A DNA stretch of 64,000 nt. It comes from Uloborus plumipes (Eukaryota; Arthropoda; Arachnida; Araneae; Uloboridae). The position numbers and the translations under genes are program-made. Below the pieces are notes generated by a model. The model made no database searches. It was not told where the DNA came from and saw only the letters and a list, made by a program, of their open reading frames with translations. Shown in pieces: positions 24,701-39,700 of the stretch. Every line of letters begins with the position of its first letter. Position 1 is the stretch's first letter. The stretch covers positions 62,001 through 126,000 of the forward strand of contig JAXGGA010002255.1 of the NCBI GenBank assembly GCA_038373865.1. The letters run 5' to 3'.

Positions 24701-27700
24701 GTGATGTTCTAGATTCAAACCACAAACTTTTAAGGATTGGCCTTGTGATTTGTTAAAGGTCATGACAAATGCAAGACGGATCGGAAATTGAAGTCTTTTA
24801 AATTCAAACGGCATATCGGTTGGGATCATCGGGATCCTAGGAATGAGCAATCGTTTCTGACAGCTTATCACATATAAATTTCAAGGGAAGTAAACGCGTT
24901 TGTTTATAATTTATTTCACGAAAAAGTCAAATAATACTCAACGCACTGCTAACTTACAACCTGTTTACTGGGTTCCGGAACCTGCCAGAACGTGTGCTTT
25001 ATGTCGCTCAGCCATGGAGGTGTCAAAAAAGGCTTAGTCAATAAGACAGTTTTTCTATTTATGTAACTGACACACATAAATTATAGCCTATGTCCGTCTC
25101 CTAGCTCTAAGCTACCTACCCACCAATTTTTTGCCATATCGGTACAGCCGTTCTTGAATTATAAGTAGTGTAACTAACTCGACTTTCTTTTATATATATA
25201 GATTTTCTTCTTTTTACTACATGTTTTCAACAAATAACCATCCAATTTTTTTTATCCTTCAAGAATCTTTCTCCCCATCCCAAAACATTGGCATCAATTT
25301 CAGTTGTTTGAATTAATTGACTTTTTTAAACTTTCCCTTGAAGGCAATTCTACCGTTACTGAATGTAACAATCAAATTTTAAACATTTTTGTAATCATGG
25401 ATTTCCCACCAAATGTAGGACAGCTTAAATAACATCAAATTAATTATACAAGAGAAAAGAAAGTTTTTTACCAAATCTAATTGTAATTATGTGTGTTTAA
25501 TGATTGTTATCTCCGTCATAGTGGAAGGGCCCTTAAATGAATTTTCCTCCGTCATTTCTCATTTAGAGCAGTTTTTTTTTTCGTTTTGAAGTTTGCTGAC
25601 GTTGAGCAAGAACTTGGCCAAAAATCGTATGCTGTGTGAGAGATTTCAATCTTTTTGCGTGTAGTATATGGTTCAGTTGTTTTAAAAGTTGGAAGCTATT
25701 TTAACATATTCTAAAAGCTAGCTTAGCTTTGCCTTTTTTTCTTTAGGTTGGTTATTTTACATTTTGATTTTAATACATTACCATTATTGAAACCATAGCC
25801 GTTTCAAAAATGACGATTTTGTTGATTTTTTGAATATTTCTGATTTTGTGTTAAATTTTTAGAAACTGAAATAAGAGGAAAAAAAAGATTAAAAGATTAC
25901 AATTTTTTAAATATTTCATATCTCCATAATTTAGAAAGAAAACATTTGTGTTCATCATGTAACACACTTCAGAACTGTCTGATTTCAAATAAAATAGTAC
26001 TATTCATGTCTATAACGAGGAGTTAGTCGGATTTTGTGGCATACCACTCCAAGAATGAGTCTGTCATTTTCCTACCAAATGGTTGTGAATAAGACATTAG
26101 TGAATGGTGTACTAAAGGAAAATATAATTTCCATACTTATTATTACTTTTGCAAATGTTCTGTTTCTACTAATAACTGGTTTTTTAATTGAAGCAGCATT
26201 CTGAAATAACCTAGCATGCAGAAAATGCCGAAAAAGTAATGACAAGAGTTTGGTTTGTTGTTTTTGCTAATATGAAAAGTATTAGTTTGAATGCTATGAA
26301 ATAAAAGAAAGGAAGGGGGGGGGAGCCGTTACTTGGATCATGAAAAGGATAAAAATTTATGTATTATGTATTTGGCCTATAATGATTAATTATTTTTTAG
26401 TCGTCGGCTTTAGTCAATGCAAGTTTTACTTTAATACATTTTTTTAAAATCAGATTTCCCACAGAGCATGCAGCTTAGTGACAGAAAAATATCACATGCT
26501 ATTTCTTATGGTCTTGGGCCATAAGTTTGAAACAAATTATTGATACATTTACAGAAAGTTTACTTTTTTTCACTGTGAATGAGATTGACTAAACAGCATC
26601 TAAATTAAATACTTTTGTGAACTTTCAACTTTGTGGGCTATCAGAATAATAAAAACTATGTATTAATTTTTTCCTCAGTAAAATTATTCATTTAATGTGC
26701 CTGATTTGTCGTACGTTTTTCATGGAAAATGTTCTATATGTTACAAGATGATCATTTCTTCCTCCCTATCTATTTTCTATGCCTGAAATTCATTTTACAG
26801 TATAAAAGTATAATATGTAACTATTATCTGCCCTACTGCTAGAAAATAGGGTAAATGAAATGATTCATCTGAAATAATGAAATGTCTGTGTAGTTTTAAA
26901 TAACTCTCTCTATTTTTTCTAATTGTCATTTCATAAAAGTCATACATATAGCATTGAATCTTTTGATTAATAATGAAACTATAGTTATGTGCTTAAACAT
27001 CATTAGACTTAATTTTAAAGTTTGTTCATAAATATTACATTTATTCAACAGAACTAGTACTTCCATCTTGAAATCATGCTTTCATTTGAACTAACAGTTT
27101 GAATTAACAGCAACTAATTTTTTTTAGGAACACTTTTCCTCAATGTGGTTTAAAGAAAATAGAATCTGGAAGTGGAATAATAACTTTTCATCATGATGGT
27201 TTAAAGAGAAAAAAGATTTTAACTACACAAACCGGACCTCCTAATTCCAAATCTGTTAATAATTCAAGTCCTTTGAAAAAAGGTACGATAATTATATTTA
27301 AATATGCCACTTCATGGAAAAGCTTTTATGGGTATTGAAGCATGCTGTTTTTGTTAATTTGTTGTTCCATTATTATTGAATTATCTGGAAAAATTTATGA
27401 TGTGTTTGAAATCGACTAAGTTTATGAAAATTATCTGTGGATAGGCTTAATTAGAGTTGCATTTTAAAGTATTTCATAGCTTTTTTCTGGAATCACTTAT
27501 GTTGTTTCTAGAACATAGATTGCAAACTTGATATTGATAATACAAGATAAACCTGGCCATTACTAATTGGCTAAGTTTTTCCACAATATGCTTTTACTGA
27601 AAATCATGTTATATATGGTAAAAATTTAGATTTTAGTTACAGTTGATTTCTATCATGGCCCTCTTGTGACAATCCTTTGATGTCCATCTGTAACTACCTG

Positions 27701-30700
27701 ACAAATTTCACTTATAAGGAAAAAAGTTTTACTAACAAAGCAAGGAATTTGATTTTTTTCTCTTTTGAACCAAATAAATATTTTTGTTAAGTTGTTTAAA
27801 ATATTTGTCTACTATGCAAAAAATTTTCAAACAAACATTGAAGTTGTGAATTATCAAAGCTTCAGCACTGAAGTTTTTGAAATCGATGGATTTAGGCGCA
27901 TAAGTTTTCTTTAAAATAAAAAGTGATAATTGTAATCTTTTGTGTGATAGATTTTTTTATTTTAATTGTCATGTAACAATCTTGAGTTGAGATAGCTTTT
28001 ATTGTTTGAGTTTCTAAAAATGTGGATAGCTTTTTAAGAATCATTTATCTTACTTTTCACATACCTAAAAATAAGAAAAATATATGCTTAAATATATATT
28101 TTTTAATATTACCATTATTTTAGCATTTAATTAAAGATTAAAAGGCTATTGTAAAGTCCAACAGCTTCAACTTCTTAAATAATTACCCATTGCAATTATT
28201 AGTGACAAGGCAATCTATTCTTACAACAGCTATTGATGAATATAGTATACTATGCAAACAGTATTGCATAGATTAATAATGCTTTTATTAATTGTTCATT
28301 TATTTATAAGAAATTTTTTCTTTTAGTTCCTCCTACTTCTCCAGCTTCATGTAAACCTGGTCAAAAATCTTCTCACAGTCCCATACTAAAAGCTCAGCTC
28401 TCCGCTCCTCCCAGAAGTGGTGTTTCCTCTCCTCCACTGAAAAGGCCTCAAGTGAATGTAGCAAATGGTCAAAAGTGTGTATCTCCTGTGCCTAACCATA
28501 CTACGCTAAGTCCTACGTCTACAACATCCACTCCAACTACTTCTGGTTCCAGCACATTAATCAAAAGTCTTCTGGCAAACAAAGTACAGCAAAGGAATCT
28601 TCAGCGGCAGGTTGTTCCTCAAAATGTTTCAAAAATGGTTATATATTCACCTGAAAAAGTGACACCTCTTAGTCAGGGAATAATTAGTTCGCCTACAGCC
28701 GTTGTTCGATGTGTAAGGCCTGGTGGTTTGTCTCAAGTAAATTTTGGCACACAAATAAGGACACCTATTCAGGCACGTTTAGTTCCAAACAAAGGCAGAT
28801 TAATTACTGCAGCTTCTCCTAGAGTCATAAAATCTAATCCTATTGTGTCTCCAAAGATGCAAGCTAAAGTGGTGAAGCAAGCTGTGATCAGTACTGCTAC
28901 TTCTGCTCGCTTAAATGGTGTTCAGAGGGATGTTCAAATGGAGGTCAGTACTGCAAATAGCTTGATAGATATTTTAGAAAGAAATTTTTTTTAAAACGCT
29001 TTTAATCTAAATTATTACTAAGTGAAAAAAATCCGCAGTTGAGACAAATGCCTTGAAATTATTTTCCAGCATGCTTGCACTGACTTAAAATGGCAAAATT
29101 TGTTCACATTCATTCTGCCTTTGAAATATTTTAATTTATTTTTAAAAAAATATGTAAGCACCAGTCAAAAATTTTATTTTTCATGGTTATTTTCCCTCCC
29201 TCCACTCCCTATTTTGGCTTATGTTGATATTAGATAAATTTATTTTTGTTGGCCGCTTTTTCTTAAGCTTTGTGAAGAACAGTTGCACACTTATGTTTTC
29301 TGCATGATATATAAAATATCTGATATGCATGTATTTATATGGAAGGCGAATGTATATTTTTGTTGTAAGTGCTTTGTTAGAACAAGGTGTAGAAACAAAG
29401 TATTGCTGTGCTTGACTTTCTAGTCATGTTTACATTTATAGTATTTTTCAAATTTTTGACTGCAACTTATGTATATTTTATTTATGCATATATATGTGAT
29501 ATCACTATGGTGACCATTATAACTAGACCTTCTAATGTTTGTTTTGTGTATTAAATGTTTGAAAAACTTGATATTTGTATTACGAGGACATTGAAAGAGA
29601 TTATTAATATGCATAAATAATCCAAACTTCGAATACCAGTAGTCATTGTACCTCCTTTAACAAAGACACTAAAGCTATAATGTGCTAACAATGCGTATTT
29701 TCAGCTTCCAAGTTATTTCAATTTAATTCCTTTTTTCTTCTTTTTTAAAACCTGGTCACCTGGTCTCTAAAAATATGTGTGGGAGAAGTTGTACACCTCT
29801 TTCTTATACTTATTTTCAAAAAATTATGCTTCCCTAAGTTTTTTATAAAAAGTTTTATCAGGACGAATAGGGACAATGTTGAATGGATTAAGTTGAACTA
29901 AAATGAAAAGCTTTCTTAAATCATATTGGAATTATTTATACTTTAGAAACAATTGACAAAGAATGATTTTAAGCTACACGTTTGTTGTTGTATTTAGAAC
30001 ATCTCTTTTGCAGTTAAGAAACTATTTCAATGTTATGAACTAAGAAAATGTATGAATAAATAAGTAAAATAGAATAATAGGACTTGACCAATGTCAGTTT
30101 TTGGCCGAAGGGCTAATGTCGATTGTTGGCCAATCATTCAAAGACTGGATGATGGCCGATTATTTTTGGTTTTTAATGACCGATGGAAACACCAAAGGGC
30201 TGCCAAAATCCAAAATGTACTTTGCAAGCATTCTTTAAAGAACAAAAAAGTATTCAGTACATTGTCCAAGCTTATGGCAGGTCACTATTTCAAAAAATGA
30301 TATGGTTAAATAAATATAATAGCTAGATTGGGCCGCCGGTCATTTTCACATTTTTATAACTTTATTTTATTTTAATCTGAAAATCACAATCTGTAGAAAA
30401 AAACATAGGTCTCAGAAATATATTTCATTTAGAAGAATTTATATTTCTAATAAATGGATCTTTCACCCTTGGAAATACAAAAAAAAAAAAAAAAAACTAA
30501 AATGTTTTGTAGGACATGCATGTGTACCGTATTTTTATTAATCTGTAAATGGTTTCTTGTGTATGCTCTGGTATTTAACTATGTAATGTGATAGGTATAA
30601 GAATAATCTAAATTTATCTATACATAGTATAAAATGAAGTCTCAAAAAGCGTCTGTTTGTTTGAACGCGCAAAACTTGAGAACTTCCCAGCCGATTTTGC

Positions 30701-33700
30701 TAAAATTTTCAGCATTTGTTCCTCTTTTCACGGGAAAGGTTCAGGCAAAAGTTTGAAAGAGATTCGATGAGTGGTTCTTTTTTTATTCCAATTTAAGTAT
30801 TTTCCCATTCATTGCTAAATATTGGGGTTAAAAATTACTTGCACATACTGTCTAAAATTTTTTCGTGTGACCTCCTAGACATCTGCATACGCGCCAAGTC
30901 TCTTCGGACTTTCTCGAAATGGGGGTGGGGGTGGAAGCAACGAGGAAGTAGTAAGCGAACAAAAGTTGAAGGCATCGGGTAGTGCTCATCCTAAACCTAT
31001 CTCCCCTTTTTCAGATTGAAGCGTCCATGGCTCCCAGGCGCACAATACACAAACAGACAGTATTAATGTTATGTCTTTGGAAACAGCAAAATTTTCTGTG
31101 TTCAATACGATTTGTTCGAATTTTCTGTCATAAATGCAGCACGAGTTATGTGCCCTTAAAACTTACTTTTTCAAAGCTTCGCTTGATTTCAGGCACTACT
31201 TTCCTCAGTAAAACCATCAATAAAAATTAAACAAATTGTTCCATAGTTTTCTTTTATACACCATTAGGTAAAACAATATTTTTAACATCACATTTATCTC
31301 TACTTACAGTCGAGGATCAATGCTTCTATTTTAAACAGCAAAAAAAGTTACTGGCCCTTGAAATACAGTGTTTGAATTTCTCTTTTTCATTGAAGTTATT
31401 AGAGTTTTATAATATTGCCATGGTTACGTCTTTTGAATTCTTTGTTTCTGCTTTATAGTTTTAATTTCTTAAAAGTAAGTTCTTTTATGTTGGTTGTTTT
31501 GAATGATTTTAAAGCACATTCAAATTACATGACCTGTTTTTTTACCTTTATAGCACAAGCACAGCTGTGCAGGTACAACTAGTAGATTAATATGTTATTA
31601 AATTTTTTTTTTTTGTTAATTTTAATTTTAAACTAATGCTGACTATTTATTATATAATCCAGCAGTTTATAGCCCAGCAAAAGATGTCCCATTACATACA
31701 AACTGACTGCTATACCAACTTAAGACAATGTTAGGGAAGTTATTTGGTCTTTTGAATGTTCTTCAAAATGTTTTTTTTTTCCATTGTGGAATGGTACTCA
31801 TATGGGATTTGGATACACCTCTTAAAATTTTTCTTCCTAAAGTTTTGAAAGATTTATGATCATTCAACAACAATATTTTATGAAAACCTGTGTTGTTTTA
31901 GTAATTGTTTAAACGTTTGAAACTGAAGGGGTTACTAAAAGCTGCAATTTTAACATTTATGAGTAAATGATTGTAATTCTAGGAAACAGGCTTAATTTAT
32001 TCCTTACTTCCTTAATTCAAAAGTGAAACGTCTTACATTCTGTATCTTCAACAATGATTTGTTTTAACTTGTTTCGTTTTATTTTGCAGTGCTGATTTTA
32101 AAAATGATTTTATTTTAGGTTTGTAACCAAGATGAAGACTCCAGGAGCATTGGAGAGTCAACATACACTGAAATTACACAAATGAACTGCTTACAGAATC
32201 ATATTTCTAATGATTCTCTAATTGATGCTAAAGACTCCTCTTGTGATGGTGATAGTTTATTATCTTCGAAAGATATAGATATAAATAGTGATAGTGAAAA
32301 AAATATTTTAATTTCCCAAATTCCTGAAAATACAATAACTTACAGGCTTGCAAATCCTAATGAGCTGCCTACATCTCCTAATAATCTCTTACTTGTAAGA
32401 TCAAAGTCATCAAGTGATGGGCTTTCACCCCCAAAAGAACAAAATGGTTCAGCCATGACTTTTGTTAACAGTACAAACAATGTCACAGGTCTCTCACTTG
32501 TTACACAGTCTTTGATTCAACCAAAGATTCTTTCTTCATCTTCTAGTATTTTAAAATCTGTTTTGGGAGACCTTGACACACAAACTGATGAGCTAACAAA
32601 ACAACAGCAAATACAAAAGGACAAAATTTGCAAAAGAGCTCCTTTGTTAAATGGTCTACTTGATAAAGGCAAGGTTCCTCTGCCTGGAGAGGTACAGGCA
32701 GCAACATTACTTCAAAATGGAAATAAGCTAGGCAGCTCGGGAATTGAATTGTGTAGCGATGAAAACAAATCTTCCACATCTTTTGTGCAATCATCAACAT
32801 TGAACTCTGCTGTTATACCAGTATCATCACTAAATTCTGTTATACCAGTATCATCACTAAATTCTGTTATACCAGTATCATCACTAAATTCTGTTGTATC
32901 AGCTACTTCATTAAATTCATTTGTTATACCTGCATCATCATTAAACTCTGTTATCATACCTGCATCTTCACTATCTTCAGCCATGGTACCATCTTTAAAC
33001 TCTGCTGTAACATATGTATCTACTTTAAACTCATCTGTGTCGCCTGTTTCTGTGTTAAATTCTGCAATTTTACCTACTGCAACATTTCATTCAAATGGGG
33101 ACAATCTAATGCAAATATGTACAGGTCAAACAACTCTTTCAGGCACAATTGAAGTGCAACCTGATCAAAAAGGTGTGGTCAGACTTCACATTGAAAGCCC
33201 AGAAAATTCTAATCAGGGATCAGATTTATCATCAATATCAGACATTGCTCGAACTTTAGAATGTGCATCAAAAGCAATATCAAGAACAAATGCTGAATGT
33301 AACACAGTGCCTTACGGTGGCACCTGTGAGACAACAGCAACTGTTACTGTTATTACAACAAACACTTCAACTTTAGCAAGGACAGGTCAACAAATTATTG
33401 TTGTTACTCCTGCATTAAATCAACCCCAGTTACATATACAGTCACCTAATATTAAGTTTCGCATTTTACACAGTTTACCTAAAGTTGAAGAGTCTGTTGA
33501 TCTAATAGGTTTTCCAAGGGTTAACGTCAATCAACTAAACCAGGCACGGCAACCTGCTCCTGAAACTCCCTCCAACTCTACTGCCAATTTGAAAAGGCCG
33601 TCCAGTGATATTGCACCATGTGTTAACACAGATGTTAAAAAATCCCGTATTGATACAAAAACTCCTCTATTAGAAGCCACTCTTAGACTACCCACCCCAG

Positions 33701-36700
33701 TGCCATGTACTGTTGCAACATCTAGTGTCAATGCCAAACCATTCCATGAAACTCAGTCATTTTTAATGAAATCATCTCAAATAGAAAACCTTGGGTCATC
33801 ACCAAAATTAACTACTGCAAAGGCTGTTGCTGTGCCTGTCCAAAATATTGACTTTCCTAATGAAAGGGAAGCAAAGACTTTTTCTGGATTATCTTCAGCA
33901 AGTGATAATCCCTCACTTAATGCACCTCCTCAAGTACCTCCAAGATCTTTGTCTTCTACTAAGTTAGAGTACATCTGTGAATGGAAGGAGTGTGGACTGT
34001 AAGTATATTATCTTTTATCCATTTAATATATATGTGTGATATAATTTTCATCATTTTAAACTAACTTAGACATTTGAAGATTTTTTAAACTTTCAGCCAT
34101 AAATTAATGTAGTGTTCAGTTCCTAATGTGAGAACTGTTCTAGTGTTTCAATGTTACAATTGGTCTGATCCATATACTCAACCTTGAACTGATTATTTGA
34201 AGAAAAAAGAACTGAAAGGTCCCAATGTTTGACATTTCAGTTATTTTTCTTCATAATTTCAAAATATATATTTGTGAGTAATGTTACTTCAGTGTTTTGT
34301 TTTCTTTCTCTCTCCCCCTCCCCCTTTTGTGAGAAAGAGAAAGAATGGGATTAGATCCATATATGCAATGTGCTCGATTTTATTACTCTGCTGTTGCATT
34401 CATATATTATCAAACTTGTATTTCCTCCATCTTGCCTATCTTGAAAACATCAGTTTAAACTTTTCAAAATTTCCCTGCATTTGTAGCATAAAATTATTTC
34501 TAGCACTGTATGTTTGAAACTCAAGTGCACTTTCAGAGCTGCCAACTGTTCTGAATTTATCCACATTTTTTTTTTACCCTGTTTCTAAAATCAGAATTTC
34601 CCCTCAGTAAATCTGAATTAAAAAATGAAAAAAAAAAAAAAAAAAAAACTACAATTTTTTCTTTTGTTATTTTATTTAAAAAAATCCATTCTGGCAATGC
34701 TTTAAAATTTTGTAAGCTTACTTTCTTCATGAAAGGTAGCAATGTGTATGTTCAGCAATCCTTCTGCATGCACTACCAGAATTTGTTTAATTCAACTATT
34801 TGTTGTAAGCCGGCATAGTGTGTTAGTGACAGACACTGGCCTCTCGCGGCCTAAGGAGCAGGATCAAACCTGCGTCCAGTCAGTCGATTTTCAAGATGCA
34901 GAAAATTGACAGTGTCCTTGTCATATGATTGTGCAGTATGTTAAAGATTTGTCAAGTACTCATTTGGCATGGAGTATCTCATGTCAAAGTTAAATTAATA
35001 TTGCAGGGAATAGTTGGGCATAAGTATTGGCTGCGTGATTGGCTACTAGGAATGAGCTTTCATTCTCGTAGCATCACTGAAGTTGGAAATTCCCACACTG
35101 TACTAACCTAAACAATGCTTTGTTCTTGTGTACAATTAATCACTCCAGATTTCATTCTAAGATCTTGATGAAATAAGATGTTGTTGAAGTAAGAATAATA
35201 AGTTGATGAAATACTATATTAGCACCTAAGGGGCACCACTTCATCTAAAGCTAAGGACAAAAAAGTTTCCTAAAATTACAGAAAAGGTTTTAGACCGTGG
35301 ATATGAGAGAGAACAGTAATAAAGAACCGATCAGCTGTACAGCACCAGCCATCATCATCTTCATTTGATTAGTTATGATTATTATTGCTCTTCTCCTGTC
35401 TATTTATCTGTACTGCATTCCATTATTACTATTATTGCATATTTTACGTACAGTATCCTACCGTGCTAAGCACAAAAGTCGTATCTACACTTTTTAACAA
35501 AATTTGAGTTATCACCACCTGGTGGCTCTTAGTGACGTATTTCACCTAAATAAAATTTCATGTGGTTATTTGAAGACAGGATATAGTTTTAAAAAAATTC
35601 TGAAAAAGTATCATCTGAATCAAACACATGGAAGCGCAAAACTTTAAAGAGATATACCTCAGTTTGAGCTCGACTGCAGATACCACTTTTGTGCTTAGCA
35701 CGGCAGTATTGTACTGCATGCCTCTCTGCCATTGATGATTGATTTTATGCATCGTAACTGTGGTTTAAGTTGAATAATGCAGTTTTTTAAAATGCTATAT
35801 AAGTTCTGTATGTGGGAAACGTTGGCCTATACTTAAGGAATGGTTTATAAAACAGTTTAACTGATTCGGTCCAATCGGCCTTAAGACCAGCCCTGTGTTT
35901 GAGCTCCCAATAATTAAAACTACCAATAACTCCAAGTGTTTAGCCAGTCCCTTAGGACTTCAAGTTATCGAGGCTCAACTGTACATTTATATAAACATGT
36001 AAATATATGTATATATAGGGCGTGATAGGTATTTGATAACAAATTGATGTCCATAAGAAAGAAAGAACAAACTAAAAAAAAGCATTTGCTGCATTTTAAA
36101 CTGATGATGGGCTACACAAAAGACAACATCATTCAATGAAGTGGCAATAAGTTTTTATATACTGTCAAAACAGACTGCAGGTAGTAATAAGATGAGTTGT
36201 GGGAATTGTACCATTGCATCCACAATGGCACCTCTAAGAGCTGCTACAGTTGTGGTAGGTAGGAGAAACTATTGGAGTCCCTCTCAACTATGTCCCACAC
36301 ATAGTAGTCCATTGAAGTGAGATCTGGGAAGCTTGGGAGGCAAATGTTAGGTGTGGCATGATCATAAAAATGTTCACCCATTTATTCTTGAGCAGTTCTG
36401 CAAGTATAGGATGGTGGAATGAGGTGGCAAACAAGGTCAAATCTCACCCCCACTCGACTTTTGACCTCTGATAGGATGAGGGGTCATCTTCAAGTGGAGG
36501 TGGTAGAAATTGGACGAGGGAATGAGAGAGTTTCTAGGAACTGGACAGAGAGAGGAGTGAAGTTTAAGATTGCCTAAGATGTTTGATTAGAACTCTTTTT
36601 TGTTTAACTCATTAAAATCTCTTGCAAATGTATCACTTTTTCACATAATAAAACTTGGGACTAAAAATCTGTATCTTTATTTTTTATATTGAAACGATCA

Positions 36701-39700
36701 GCTCAATAAAGCACAGTTACAGAGAAGTTGAAACTGAAACAATAGCGAGTAGCTCTCATTGCATGGGATTTTAAAAAAGGGTTATTTTAGAACTTTGTGA
36801 CAGTGATTATTCCAAAAGTTTACTGTTATCAATACATCAAATAGGGTTCAAAAGCCCAACTTAATGAAATAAAACATAATAAAATGTTATTCACTATTAT
36901 ATTAAACTAGTAAATTTAAAAGTTATGTGCAAATGTTAATCTGTGTAATATTAAGTTATTTTTGAGAGTAAAAAAATTAAGAAATTAAATTATAAAAAAT
37001 CCTGCTTTATGAGCGAAAATTCTAGTCCCATTAGTATCTGTCTCTCACAGTTTTTTTTTTTTTTTTTCAAGTCTTATTATTCATTCATTCCTTTCTCTTT
37101 TTAGGAAGTTTCCAAATCCTGGTTCTGTGTTTCTTCATGCCAGTAAAATTCATGCCCCTTTGTGCAATGATGACATGATCTGTTTATGGGAAGGTTGTGA
37201 CACAATGAAAAGGAGGCGGTTTTCATTACTTACTCATTTACAGGTAACTTTACTGTATTTTGTTTAAAGTAGCCATTGAATTTAAATTGAAAAGTGAATG
37301 GCCTAAACTATTTATTGGCAGCTTTGTGTTGACTTGGCTGTTGTCAAAAATTATATATGTTGCTTCAAATTAGTTTACTTTCAAGATGCATAAAAGTAGG
37401 TTTGTTTCTGCCTTCATGTAGTGAATAAAATTTCTTATTTATAATTTCAGTTTTATTCTAATCAAATTATATTTATTAGTCAGTGTATTTATACTAGCTG
37501 TTTATATAACATCTTGTACCAATAAAGAAATTGTGTTAAAAAAGGCTATTTCTGGTTTAAACATAACTTGTTTTTATATTTTGATCTTTACCTTAAACTT
37601 TTTAAACTTTGTTCAACAAGCGCAACTTTATTATGTCTGAGAAAAATTAGATGGCTGTCAACTTTGCACCAGGCACTAGCTCAGCCCTAATTTACAGGAT
37701 TCGTATGCTCCTTCAAATCTCCTGCATTTTTAGTTTGAATTGAGGCTACATGATTTTACACTATGAATTACTCAAAACATATCAATTTTCTCTCTTATCC
37801 AAGCTAAACAAGCATTAAAAGTCTTATTACCTCTTCTCATTGAGGAGCACATACAATTTCATTTTTGAAACCCCAAACCTTCCCCTTATGTTACAGTGAA
37901 ACCTCGTTTAACGGACACTCCTTCAAAGCGGACACCCCTCATTATGGACAGTTTATTTTTTCCCGTCCTTTTTCTTGGGTTAAACCACTAAGAATCTCCT
38001 CATTAAAGCGGACACTCACTTAACCAGACACGGACACAGCTTATCTTGCAAAAAGGCTCTTTCTTTACTCATTAAAACGGACACCAACAGACAAGTTTGG
38101 AGAAATCTGTCTAGTTTCTTGTTGAGAGGGAAAAAAGATAAGAGATCCATTGAAAATACTTGCTTCAGTTCACTTCCACCACGGAGATTGTTAAACACAA
38201 GGGAAGGCAACCACAAAGTGGAATTAGTAACACCTTCTTCTACAACAAACCACAAAAATACACTACCATTTTAGAACTTGACAGGAAAAAGTCTGCTGAG
38301 GTGAAAAGCGAATGTTGGTTTAGCGTAGGGAATACAATTTAGGCTCTTGGGGATAGCTCGGATTCTAAGAAATACAGCTGTTGGTCATGGAGTGCGACTT
38401 CGTTCGGTAAACTGGTTAAATGTTTTGATCTTCTCCCTAGAGTAATCAAACTGTCCGCCATGTCAGGACTATAGATCACAGGGTCCTGCCGCCATGTGCT
38501 CTTCAGTATTTACGATAGATGTTGAGAACGTGATTTTGCTTAAGTCTTATTAAAACCTCTACTGCTAGAATGCGGCCTCTGCTGCATTTGATCAGTTTCC
38601 GATGAACGGGGTCAATTGTTGAAAAAGTGATGCGCACTTAATTCTAGCAACAGGGTTTCTTTTGAAGTGAATAAGAATGCCATAGCATAAGCGTGTGAAT
38701 GGAAAGAATTGGGGATTATTGCCAGGGAGAAGTGAAGCTCCTTAGAATGATTTAATTTCATTTCTAGGGTTTTGGAAGAGGTACCTCGCTTGACCCTGTT
38801 GCGTCATGTGTCCTCTATTCCCATCCATGTAGAAAAACTGTCTTGCAAAGCTTTGACTTTGAAAGAGAAAATAGAAAATGACGAAGAACCCATTAATGAA
38901 TTAACAAAATTAATATACCTCAGTGGTTGAAAATGCTAATAATTTCCACCACTAAATTAATCAGTGGTGAAATTTAATGAACTAAAGCTTATTCCATTTC
39001 ATTATTTTTCTGTTACAAAGATATAGCTCTTGATCAGGCAATAAGTTTTCTTTTAATATGTGTAGTTAATTGCTCTGTGATAATTAAACTATGTAGAAAC
39101 TAATTTTGTATTCATTTTTCTTGTCCCTCCCTTAAGCAGACACCCCTTAAAACCGGACAATATTTAGGACCCCTTAAGTGTCCGTATTGGAGAGGTTTTA
39201 CTGTACCAAAGATGACCTGTAAACGCGTTTGTAGTGGGAGCAGGTCAGAATTTAGATGGAACTTCACCCCAGAAGTATGTTTTATCATTGTAAAATTAAT
39301 GCAAATCATAGGGGGCTTGTATGTGGGGGGTGGGGACAATCCTCACTTACAAAAGTCAAGGAGTATTGCATCTCTCCCATTTCAGTGTTTACAATCGATG
39401 ATCAATTGAAAAAATATTTTTTTATACAGTGGATTGATTTATTTCACAAGAATAATAATAAAAAAAACATGTCTAAAAATAGACCTTTTTCATGTTATTT
39501 TTTTTGTAAGAACGGATCTTTGAACCAGAAAGGGATATCTACAGCAAGCATCCGTCTTGAGTTTTGAGGTCATATTCTGAATTTTGCAGAGGTTATTTAA
39601 CCATCAATGTTAAAATATTAAAATATAGCCAAATCCCCCCCCCCCCAAAAGTAAAGTCAGAGGTGCAGCTCCATTAACACCCACATTTCTTCTGCCCCCC

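Noticed and set aside
32712..32984. Antisense 90-codon frame with TGITEFSDD repeats
   Set aside because: It is the reverse reading of the VIPVSSLNS minisatellite inside ARID2 exon 14.
34815..34895. Possible tRNA or SINE head (gcaggatcaaacctgc)
   Set aside because: Only a T-arm-like inverted repeat is present; no A box, anticodon arm or flanking duplication could be placed.
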